From an uncultured Prevotellaceae bacterium (lineage in GTDB: Bacteria > Bacteroidota > Bacteroidia > Bacteroidales > Bacteroidaceae), in the NCBI GenBank assembly GCA_937877605.1, contig CALFJA010000081.1, positions 1 to 22,397 on the forward strand: a stretch of 22,397 bases of DNA, written 5' to 3'. The notes under the pieces were generated by a model. It saw only the letters and a program-made list of their open reading frames with translations, was not told the origin of the DNA and ran no database searches. Of the stretch, positions 8,280 through 14,765 are shown piece by piece. Position 1 is the first letter of the stretch, and each line of letters starts with the position of its first letter. A program made the translations under genes and the position numbers.

Positions 8280-8483
8280 ATGTGGCTAACAATTCTTATT
8301 ATTGCTATTATCATTGGTGGCATCATTGGATTTTTAGGGTCAAGTGATGGCGAGCGAGGCTCGGGTGCAGCAGCAGGCGCAGCTGCGACTGGTATGGGAT
8401 GCGGATACATACTTTTCCAAATATTCCTTGCCGGTATTGGAATTCTATTCGTAATCTGGCTGTTCGGAGCATTATTCGGCTAA
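8280..8483 (+). CDS. small hydrophobic membrane peptide, unknown function
   Basis: A 67-residue peptide with two predicted membrane segments, about residues 2-20 (LTILIIAIIIGGIIGFLG) and 42-66 (GYILFQIFLAGIGILFVIW...). They are joined by a Gly/Ala/Ser-rich loop with a short charged patch (SSDGERGSGAAAGAAATG). It has no recognisable enzymatic motif. It has no promoter of its own that I can see, and follows the candidate structured RNA by 61 nt, so it may be expressed by read-through of that RNA. Alternatives are a type I toxin-like peptide or a small membrane-complex subunit. The ATG, normal stop and membrane pattern make it a credible gene, but the function is unknown. Confidence 0.6.
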   Translation: MWLTILIIAIIIGGIIGFLGSSDGERGSGAAAGAAATGMGCGYILFQIFLAGIGILFVIWLFGALFG

Positions 8484-8580
8484 GAAGCACTTTTTATGAT
8501 GGTGTCAGGATAATCGGTTTACCAATGTCCTATACCCTATATTTGTCACTCTCCAGCCTAACAAGCACTTTAGTACGCAT

Positions 8581-8618
8581 AAAAATAGGATGCATTCTGA
8601 TGAACGCATCCTATTTTT
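8581..8618. terminator. bidirectional terminator
   Basis: AAAAATAGGATGC (8581-8593) pairs with GCATCCTATTTTT (8606-8618) around a 12-nt loop. The A-run and T-run flank the GC part, so it can terminate both the rightward small-peptide transcript and the leftward lipoprotein transcript that converge here. Confidence 0.85.
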
Positions 8619-8647
8619 ATTTTGTCTAAGAGAAAGACAACCGCCGA

Positions 8648-9088
8648 TTACTTGTCGTCAGGAAGGTTGAATTCCTTCTTCAATTCTGCCTGAAAAGCCT
8701 CATCGTCGAGAACTTTCTTCAGTACTGGATACTTCTCGCCAAGGCCTTGGAACTCTTCCATCACCTTTGTCAGCGGTTCAAATTCTTTCTGCTTTGCCTC
8801 TGCATCGGCCATGATTTTTGCTGCTGCAGCCAGTTTTTCGGCATCGTCGCCGCTCTTCTCTATTTCTGCGAGCTGAGCCTGCATATCCTTCATGTAGTCG
8901 AAGACCGGGGTCAGACCTTTGAACATGTCGCGAACGGCATCTTTCCACTGAGCCTCATCCCAGTTGGCACCTTCTGCCTTTGCTTTGTTCAGTACTTCCT
9001 GTGGGTCTACCTTGCCACCGTCCTTGGAGCAAGAAACCATGCCCATAACCATGCAAAGGGCCAGCATTCCAATGAATAATTTCTTCAT
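8648..9088 (-). CDS. small lipoprotein, coiled-coil, unknown function
   Basis: A 146-residue lipoprotein. The N-terminus MKKLFIGMLALCMVMGMVSC is a lipoprotein signal with the modified Cys at residue 20 followed by SKDGG, so the mature protein is tethered to a membrane, probably the outer membrane. The rest is hydrophilic, alpha-helical and rich in Ala, Lys and Glu, with a coiled-coil-like stretch at about residues 60-110 (MKDMQAQLAEIEKSGDDAEKLAAAAK...). I do not recognise a catalytic motif. It lies 131 nt downstream of the S41 protease gene on the same strand, with its own likely promoter, so it is probably a separate transcript. Confidence 0.82.
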   Translation of the reverse strand: MKKLFIGMLALCMVMGMVSCSKDGGKVDPQEVLNKAKAEGANWDEAQWKDAVRDMFKGLTPVFDYMKDMQAQLAEIEKSGDDAEKLAAAAKIMADAEAKQKEFEPLTKVMEEFQGLGEKYPVLKKVLDDEAFQAELKKEFNLPDDK

Positions 9089-9129
9089 AGTTTTTTCTTT
9101 TTTTAGTTAATAAAATAAGTTTGCAGTGA

Positions 9130-9161
9130 CAAATATAGGGGTAAAATTCAAAACATGCAAC
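9130..9161 (-). promoter_or_regulatory. putative promoter of the small lipoprotein gene
   Basis: On the minus strand TATATTTG (complement of 9130-9137) matches the -7 consensus, and GTTG (complement of 9158-9161), one mismatch from TTTG, lies 20 bp upstream. The predicted start is near 9123, about 35 nt before the ATG. Confidence 0.6.
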
Positions 9162-9219
9162 AATTTTCCGCACTTTCGTTTCATGTTTATCACAAAACGG
9201 TGCCATGGAAATGGGGATG

Positions 9220-10875
9220 CTACTTCGGCTCTTCCAGAATTTTCCTGTAGTCTTCCGGGGTTGACAGGAGCCTGATGCCCTCTGCCACCTGCTTGTCATT
9301 CTTGAGCGAATTTTCCAGGGCGCCGCCGTCGAAGTAGTATGCCGAGACAATGTCCGACTCCAGATAGCGTTTTATGCGCTCCTTGTTGAAGTCGAGGTCG
9401 CGTGCCATATCGTGCGTAAGTTTCTTCCGCAGCGAGTCGAAATCGTCCTTGGCATCGTTGTAGTAGCCTTCGAACTTGGCCAGTTCTTCCAGCTGCTTCA
9501 GGTATTTTTCCGTTTCCTGGTCGTACTTGAAGGAACTATTCAGGACAAACTGCTTGAACTCTTCATATTCAGCATCCGTCAGTTCGAAATCCTTTGCAGG
9601 TGCGATGGTGGGATGGCGGTTTACATATTCATTCACATATTCAAAGACCACATCCGAACTGTCGCGCCCTCCAACAAGGTAGTAGACGATGTTTGTCATG
9701 GAATCTGGCTTTATCTCCACATCAGGCATGATGCCGCGCCCGTCCTTCACGGGGCGTCCGTTCAGCGTATAGAAGGTCTTGCGCAGCGAGTCGGCCACCT
9801 GTTCGCGGCTTCCTCCGTCCTCACGCTTGTAGTTGACGGCCTGGATGCAGCGGCCGCTCGGTATGTAATATTTATAGGTAGTGACCTTCATGGCTGAGTT
9901 GTAGGGCATATCCATGGTAATCTGTACCAGTCCCTTGCCGAAGGTCTGCGTCCCAACGATGACGGCGCGGTCGAGGTCTTGCAGCGCACCTGCGGTAATC
10001 TCGCTGGCACTGGCGGAGCCTCCGTTGACCAGTACGACGATAGGCATGACTGAGTCGATGGGTTCTTTCTCCGTCATATAGGTACGGTTGGCACGCTCCA
10101 GCTTGCCTTTGTTCTGCACCACGAGCCGTCCCTTCGGAACGAACATATTGACAATTTCCACCGCTTCCTTTTCAGAGCCGCCACCGTTGCCGCGCAAATC
10201 AAGCAGCAGCGACTTCATTCCCTTGCTCCGCATCTCGACAATGGCACGGCGGACATCCGTCGAGCATCCGTCGCTGAAGGAGTTCAGGTTCAGGTAGCCG
10301 ATACCATTTTCACGCAGGCCGAAGTAAGGCACTGCCGGCGATTGTATCAACTTGCGCGTTATCTTCATCTTCATGATCTTGCCGGTGGACGGCCGGCGTA
10401 TCTTCAGCATGAAGGAAGTACCGGCATCGCCCCGCAGATGGTTGCTCACATAGTCGGTCTTCTTCCCTTCCATCGACTCATCGTCGATGCTCAGGATGAC
10501 ATCGCCCTTCTTCAGTCCGGCCTCTGCGGCGGGCATGCCTGCCATGGGTTGGTCTATCACCACCGTTCCGTCCTTGAAGCGATAGTGTATCAATGCACCT
10601 ATGCCGGCATACTTGCCAGTGAGCAGATACTTATAATCCTTGATGTTCTCCTCGGGGTAATACTCCGTATATGGGTCGAGCATGGACATCATGGCATCAA
10701 TACCATAGGTGATGATTTCATGCGGATTGAGCGTGTCTACATAGGCCATGTCCAGCTGCTTGTAGACAGTATTGAATATTTCAAGGTTTTTCGCCACTTC
10801 GAGGTGTCGGTTCTTGTCCTGCGCCTGCATGGAAAGGCTGCACAGCAGAAAGGACAAAACAAGGATTTTCTTCAT
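9220..10875 (-). CDS. S41 family C-terminal processing protease (CtpA/Prc type)
   Basis: A periplasmic serine protease of 551 residues that trims or degrades envelope proteins from their C-termini. It has a signal peptide at about residues 1-19 (MKKILVLSFLLCSLSMQAQ). A CTP N-terminal helical region follows, then a PDZ domain around residues 90-170 (GIGALIHY...GLKKGDVILSIDDESMEG), then the tail-specific protease fold from about 190. The Ser-Lys dyad is visible: Ser289 in NGGSASASE and Lys314 in GTQTFGKGLVQ, 25 residues apart as in CtpA and Prc. The C-terminal about 120 residues are charged and helical. A -7 element TACATTTG (complement of 10899-10906) lies just upstream, so it is divergent from the tRNA-Asn gene. 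Confidence 0.93.
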   Translation of the reverse strand: MKKILVLSFLLCSLSMQAQDKNRHLEVAKNLEIFNTVYKQLDMAYVDTLNPHEIITYGIDAMMSMLDPYTEYYPEENIKDYKYLLTGKYAGIGALIHYRFKDGTVVIDQPMAGMPAAEAGLKKGDVILSIDDESMEGKKTDYVSNHLRGDAGTSFMLKIRRPSTGKIMKMKITRKLIQSPAVPYFGLRENGIGYLNLNSFSDGCSTDVRRAIVEMRSKGMKSLLLDLRGNGGGSEKEAVEIVNMFVPKGRLVVQNKGKLERANRTYMTEKEPIDSVMPIVVLVNGGSASASEITAGALQDLDRAVIVGTQTFGKGLVQITMDMPYNSAMKVTTYKYYIPSGRCIQAVNYKREDGGSREQVADSLRKTFYTLNGRPVKDGRGIMPDVEIKPDSMTNIVYYLVGGRDSSDVVFEYVNEYVNRHPTIAPAKDFELTDAEYEEFKQFVLNSSFKYDQETEKYLKQLEELAKFEGYYNDAKDDFDSLRKKLTHDMARDLDFNKERIKRYLESDIVSAYYFDGGALENSLKNDKQVAEGIRLLSTPEDYRKILEEPK

Positions 10876-10898
10876 GCGCTTTCAAGGTTTGCTTGTTG

Positions 10899-10906
10899 CA
10901 AATGTA
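10899..10906 (-). promoter_or_regulatory. -7 element of the S41 protease promoter
   Basis: TACATTTG on the minus strand, 23 nt before the ATG, matches TAnnTTTG. No good TTTG -33 box is found at 19-21 bp, so only half of the consensus is supported. Confidence 0.45.
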
Positions 10907-10978
10907 GCACAAACCACCCATATAGACGATAAACATCCCGCATTTTCTGTAGCCTTTTTAATTTTTTTTTGCAAAATA

Positions 10979-11010
10979 TTTGGCAGTTAATAAAAATCCG
11001 TTTACTTTTG
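10979..11010 (+). promoter_or_regulatory. tRNA-Asn promoter
   Basis: TTTG at 10979-10982, a 20-bp spacer and TACTTTTG at 11003-11010 match the Bacteroidetes consensus exactly. The predicted start is about 15 nt upstream of the mature tRNA 5' end. Confidence 0.85.
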
Positions 11011-11031
11011 CATTCGCTAATAAGCAAAACT

Positions 11032-11105
11032 GCTTCAGTAGCTCAGTTGGTTAGAGCACCTGACTGTTAATCAGGGGGTCGTTGGTTCAAGCCCATCCTG
11101 AAGCG
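11032..11105 (+). tRNA. tRNA-Asn (anticodon GTT)
   Basis: A 74-nt cloverleaf. The acceptor stem is GCTTCAG (11032-11038) with CTGAAGC (11098-11104), and the discriminator is G. The D stem is GCTC/GAGC, and the anticodon stem CCTGA/TCAGG encloses the loop CTGTTAA, giving anticodon GTT. The T arm GTTGG-TTCAAGC-CCATC has one T-T mismatch at its second pair. CCA is not encoded. It is a stand-alone gene with its own promoter and terminator. Confidence 0.95.
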
Positions 11106-11110
11106 CATAA

Positions 11111-11141
11111 GTCCCGAGAATCCTCGGGGCTTTTTGTTTTT
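11111..11141 (+). terminator. intrinsic terminator of tRNA-Asn
   Basis: CCCGAG (11113-11118) pairs with CTCGGG (11123-11128) around AATC. G11111-C11130 and T11112-G11129 extend the stem to 8 bp, and TTTTTGTTTTTG follows directly. It lies 6 nt after the tRNA 3' end. Confidence 0.9.
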
Positions 11142-11218
11142 GTTTTTGTTTTTCTTCGGCTTTCAACAACAAGGATGAAAGCGATAAAAAGGGAATGACC
11201 TTACGCATACGGTTTGGA

Positions 11219-13255
11219 CTATTTCGACAGGATACCAGTCTCTTTATCACTATGATTCATGGTGCGTTGGATGTCACGATACTTGCGCCCGTGGTCGAGT
11301 CGATAGGACAGTTTGAGAGTCAGCATATTGCCGTAGTCGCGATGGTGCTGTGAGATTTCTTTCTGAACATAGCGGCTTACGACTTCCGTCTTGTTTGTCA
11401 GTGGATGCTGGCTGAACGGATACTGGGCATAGAGGGAAATGGAGAAGGCGTCACTCATACGATAGTTACAAGTGATGTACCATGCCGGAGCCTGATGCCC
11501 ACGATGTTCACCCTCCATGAAGTTCCATCCGTTATCGGCGTAGGCTCCAAGTGTCCAACGACCCAAATAGGCTTGCAATGAACAGCCACCGTTGAACGAG
11601 GTATAGGTATGCGTGTAATCCTCTCCAAAATTAAAGAAACGATAGATGCCGCCATAGACGGTTGCTGTCAGTTTTTCTGGTATGATGTCCCATTGATTAT
11701 AGCTTTCGACATAAAAGAAGTTACACTCGTTGTCGGCATTAGTTTGCGTCTGATAGAAATGACCGTCTTGGCGGATGTACTTCTCCATATTACAATGGGG
11801 ATTCAGACGGTAATAGCCTTGTAGTTCTGAAGTGAAGCGAGGTGTAGAATAAGAGAGCTTCAACTGATGAGAGATGACGCGGTTTGGGTGAATATCCGGA
11901 TTCCCAAGAATGGTTTCCATCGCGTTCTGCTTGATGCTGACATTGCTGACGAGTGCTATCTGGGATGTGTGCTGCGAGATTTCAAAGTCATATTTCACCT
12001 TTAATCTGCTTGTCAGAGGATAACTGACAGTGAACTTGGGACGGAAGAACCAGTAATCTTGCGTCGCATTTCCCTGACGATAGTAGCGCCGGCTGGCGCC
12101 AAGACCTCCCATAAACGAGAGTTTACCAAGACGCCCTTTCAGTTGTGAGAAGAGATAAAGGCTGGAAGTGTGCATGTCATTTGTCGCATCGACATCACCT
12201 TGATAGACATTATGACTATATCGCTGCCCGTATTGTGCACCTGCGGAAATAGTAAAGGGCTTTAGCCGGTTCTCATAGATAGCCTCGCTCCAAAGGCTAT
12301 ATGTCTTTCCATCCGTATGATAACGACAGTTAGCGCCTTCGTTATTTTCCGTGTTACCCGTCGTCTTGATATATGTTCCCACGACATTAGCTGTCAACGA
12401 CTGGTGGCGGTGGAAGTCCTGATGGAAATAGAGGTCGAGTGAGGGTGAACTGCTACTGGATGAAGAAAAATCGTCGTATGCCACTCCATCAAGAGCCATT
12501 GCAGCTTCCCGACGCTGTGGTTGCATATCGCTACTTCCTGAAAGTTTGGCCTGAAAAACATAGTTCGAGTCACTTAGGCTGTAGGTCAGTTGGGCATTGT
12601 GACTGAGATTCTTACTCTGCTTGTTCAGGCTGTAGCGATGACTTGAGGCAATGTCGCCTGATTCCAGCTCGTATATGGCTCGCTCATCATATTCTACACC
12701 CTTGAATTTATGATAGTTGAGGTCATAACTGAGTGCAAACTCACTGCGCCCGTAATTGAACTTGCCGAAAAGTGATTCATTGCCATTCACGGTGGTTAGC
12801 GTATTCGTCAGTTGAGTGCCGACAACATAGCCACTCGCAGGCTTTTTCACCTCTATATTGATAATGTACGCAACACCCTCGCCGTATCGCACACCAGGAT
12901 TGTCGATAAACTCAATGTGGTCGATACCCTGCATGTCGAGTGTCTGCAAATCCTCGCGTGTGGCAATGATGTCGTTGATGCGCACTTGCACTGTTCCAAG
13001 ATTCGTCAATGCCGTAATACTGTTGACCGCCTCGTCCACTCGAATGTGAGGAAGAGTGAGTTTTGCCAGCAGCGAATAGCCGTTGGTAGAATTCTCTATC
13101 TGCTGTTTTGTAGGATAGATCCATTGACCATCCACCTTTTGTATAGTATGTGCGCCCTTTACTGTCACCTCGTCAAGAGTGACTTCTTTTTCCGTGTTTT
13201 GAGCTGCTGATGTCAAAGAGCAAACAGCCAACAAGTAAAACAATAATCTCCTCAT
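11219..13255 (-). CDS. outer-membrane beta-barrel receptor with plug domain (OMP_b-brl / TonB-dependent-receptor-like)
   Basis: A 678-residue outer-membrane protein. The signal peptide is MRRLLFYLLAVCSLTSAAQ (1-19). A short EVTLDEVTVKG segment, typical of the junction before a TonB plug, is followed by a plug-like domain to about residue 140 (LTNLGTVQVRINDI, IDHIEFIDNPGVRYGEGVAYIINI). From about 145 to the end there are alternating aromatic/hydrophobic beta strands of a barrel, followed by a hydrophilic tail. There is no N-terminal carboxypeptidase-regulatory domain and no adjacent SusD, so it is not a SusCD system. The ligand is unknown. The winged-helix membrane regulator lies directly upstream on the same strand and probably controls it. 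Base composition is more AT-rich than the flanks. Confidence 0.85.
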   Translation of the reverse strand: MRRLLFYLLAVCSLTSAAQNTEKEVTLDEVTVKGAHTIQKVDGQWIYPTKQQIENSTNGYSLLAKLTLPHIRVDEAVNSITALTNLGTVQVRINDIIATREDLQTLDMQGIDHIEFIDNPGVRYGEGVAYIINIEVKKPASGYVVGTQLTNTLTTVNGNESLFGKFNYGRSEFALSYDLNYHKFKGVEYDERAIYELESGDIASSHRYSLNKQSKNLSHNAQLTYSLSDSNYVFQAKLSGSSDMQPQRREAAMALDGVAYDDFSSSSSSSPSLDLYFHQDFHRHQSLTANVVGTYIKTTGNTENNEGANCRYHTDGKTYSLWSEAIYENRLKPFTISAGAQYGQRYSHNVYQGDVDATNDMHTSSLYLFSQLKGRLGKLSFMGGLGASRRYYRQGNATQDYWFFRPKFTVSYPLTSRLKVKYDFEISQHTSQIALVSNVSIKQNAMETILGNPDIHPNRVISHQLKLSYSTPRFTSELQGYYRLNPHCNMEKYIRQDGHFYQTQTNADNECNFFYVESYNQWDIIPEKLTATVYGGIYRFFNFGEDYTHTYTSFNGGCSLQAYLGRWTLGAYADNGWNFMEGEHRGHQAPAWYITCNYRMSDAFSISLYAQYPFSQHPLTNKTEVVSRYVQKEISQHHRDYGNMLTLKLSYRLDHGRKYRDIQRTMNHSDKETGILSK

Positions 13256-13349
13256 ATCTTACATTTTTGCTGATAAAGATGCGGTTCAGCGAGAGCAAAG
13301 AAAACTTGTTCTCATTTGCCGAGCGTAAGCATCTTCGCGATTTCAATAG

Positions 13350-13381
13350 CAAAGGTACGAGGAGATTATCCTGCTATCGAA
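13350..13381 (-). promoter_or_regulatory. putative promoter of the outer-membrane receptor gene
   Basis: TACCTTTG (complement of 13350-13357) fits the -7 consensus, and TTCG (complement of 13378-13381) is a weak -33 box 20 bp upstream. An inverted repeat ATAGCA/TGCTAT (13346-13351 and 13372-13377) overlaps it. The poor -33 box beside the hexamer-repeat hairpin suggests an activated promoter (inference). Confidence 0.55.
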
Positions 13382-13386
13382 AAAAT

Positions 13387-13432
13387 ATCCTGACATTTGT
13401 CTGACATATTGGTGTCAGACAAATGTCAGGAT
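13387..13432 (-). terminator. 20-bp perfect hairpin; terminator of the regulator gene and possible operator
   Basis: The arms at 13387-13406 and 13413-13432 are perfectly complementary around a 6-nt loop. On the minus strand the hairpin is followed by ATTTTTTCG, a standard intrinsic terminator 68 nt after the regulator stop codon. Each arm also holds two hexamers 11 bp apart: CTGACA at 13390 and 13401, TGTCAG at 13413 and 13424. This is the spacing of OmpR-type direct-repeat operators, and it lies immediately upstream of the receptor promoter. Confidence 0.8.
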
Positions 13433-13499
13433 GTATCTACTTGATTTCCAATCGAGTCTGCTCATGTTCGGAAGAGTTCAAGCATGCTTGACTCTTCTC

Positions 13500-14219
13500 T
13501 CACTTAATGGCAGACTTGGTTTTCAGTCTGTACGCCTTGCTGCGGTCGGATTCTATCTTGAGGTCAGAATGTTGCTCTATGACTGGCTTTAGCCTGCGAA
13601 TCAGCGTGTATAGAGTTGCACTTGCATCGGGTTTCTTGGGCCAGAGAGCATCACAAATCTCCGCTTTCGTAAGAGAACGAGATGGTGAGTGGAAGAACAT
13701 CTCCATCAAATGGTGTTGCATGGGAGTGAGTTGCACCTCATTGCCATCGGCGGCATAGAAACGGCCGTCATCGCCTGAGTATGTCAATCCACCAAAAGTT
13801 TTCCCTTTGGTAACAAGCACAGCCAAAGAATCATTCACGGCCGTTTGCCGGCGACGATACCACATCAGCATAGCCCAAAACCCTATCAAGGACCAAAGGA
13901 TGATAGTAGGTCTTTGGTCAGACAGTCTGAAGATTGTAGCTTTAGAGCAATGGGCGTAAGCCTTGAACTTCTGCCCACGGGTGTCAACAGCCAAAGTAGC
14001 CTTCCCACGCAATTCTGCTATCTGCAAATGATCATTGAAAGCACGAATGGTGTCCTGGCAGATGACATCGCTATGCTGTTTCTCCAAAGCCAGTGCAAGT
14101 GCCCTGTCCATATCTTCATTTATCATCCGACTTGTTGAACTATAGCTACCAATACTGGTCAGACACGAAGCGATAATCAGTGCAAATAGCACGATGACCG
14201 CATACCTCTGTTTTTCCAT
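13500..14219 (-). CDS. membrane-anchored winged-helix transcriptional regulator
   Basis: A 239-residue one-component regulator. Residues 6-22 form a membrane anchor and 23-103 a putative periplasmic sensor region with two cysteines (C54 and C91). Residues 104-121 (PTIILWSLIGFWAMLMWY) form a second membrane segment, followed by basic YRRRQ. Residues about 141-234 are an OmpR/PhoB-type winged helix (LTPMQHHLMEMFFHSP, LTKAEICDALWP, ATLYTLIRRLKPVIE, AYRLK). There is no receiver domain. I chose the ATG complementary to 14217-14219 (MEKQRYAV); an in-frame start 12 codons earlier adds a non-membrane prefix. Its likely target is the adjacent outer-membrane barrel gene. Confidence 0.85.
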   Translation of the reverse strand: MEKQRYAVIVLFALIIASCLTSIGSYSSTSRMINEDMDRALALALEKQHSDVICQDTIRAFNDHLQIAELRGKATLAVDTRGQKFKAYAHCSKATIFRLSDQRPTIILWSLIGFWAMLMWYRRRQTAVNDSLAVLVTKGKTFGGLTYSGDDGRFYAADGNEVQLTPMQHHLMEMFFHSPSRSLTKAEICDALWPKKPDASATLYTLIRRLKPVIEQHSDLKIESDRSKAYRLKTKSAIK

Positions 14220-14306
14220 GACGCTCCTCTTAAGATTTAAAATACGCGACCCCACCCTAACCTAAGGGCAAGTTCCCTACCAATAATTACCATCATTATT
14301 GTGCCG

Positions 14307-14337
14307 CAAAGATACAAAACAAATGCAGCCTTGCAAA
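14307..14337 (-). promoter_or_regulatory. promoter of the winged-helix regulator gene
   Basis: TTTG (complement of 14334-14337), a 19-bp spacer and TATCTTTG (complement of 14307-14314) match the consensus exactly. The predicted start near 14300 gives a leader of about 80 nt. Confidence 0.8.
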
Positions 14338-14765
14338 GTTCCGATAAGAAAACGATTCGGCAAAGGTGCCAGATTTGTAAAGGCCTTTTACTAAAATGGC
14401 GATTTGTTAACATTTCTGCCGTGTTAAAAAGTGGCCGGTTGGGTGAGTCTCCACCCGGACGGAGAAATGCCCGTATTCAAGAGTCCCGCTGACAGTCAGC
14501 AAGTTACAGACTCTTTTCCGACGATTTTTAGCCTGTGATTTTCCAACTGCTTAGGTCTTGGATGCCGAATGCTTGGCTTTCGTTGTGCGAAAGCCAAGCG
14601 CTCATCCTGCAAGAACCAAGCTTTTGCAGGGCGTTTTTTAGTAAAAAAATGTGAAGTTTGTTAATTTCCACTTGCCGGAAGGCGCAAAAATGGCCGAAAT
14701 TTGTGTAAAAATTATTTACTAATCGGCGAATATTCCGGAAATCAAGGAGGGGCTGCTGCCGCTGC
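14338..14765. other. intergenic region with hairpins, no gene seen
   Basis: 428 nt between the regulator promoter and the end of asnA. Besides the GCTTGG-type repeat (14571-14639), it holds a nested dyad. AAGAGTC (14479-14485) pairs with GACTCTT (14509-14515), enclosing the palindrome GCTGAC-A-GTCAGC (14488-14500). I found no reading frame that resembles a protein and no clear promoter on the plus strand. Confidence 0.5.
14571..14639 (+). repeat. paired hairpins of GCTTGG-type intergenic repeat, ending in a T-run
   Basis: GCTTGGCTTTCG (14571-14582) pairs perfectly with 14588-14599. A second hairpin, CCTGCAA (14606-14612) with TTGCAGG (14624-14630), is followed by GCGTTTTTT. The word CCAAGC/GCTTGG recurs three times. 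It looks like an intrinsic terminator on the plus strand, but no rightward gene precedes it, so a mobile or dispersed repeat is the better reading. Confidence 0.5.

Noticed and set aside
11085..11106. tRNA-Asn 3' end as an integration attachment site for the AT-rich module
   Set aside because: I searched the region up to 14765 by eye for a second copy of the tRNA 3' end and found none, and there is no integrase gene.
11168..11193. CTTTCA/TGAAAG hairpin after the outer-membrane receptor gene as its terminator
   Set aside because: Only 6 bp with a long loop and no T-run on the minus strand.
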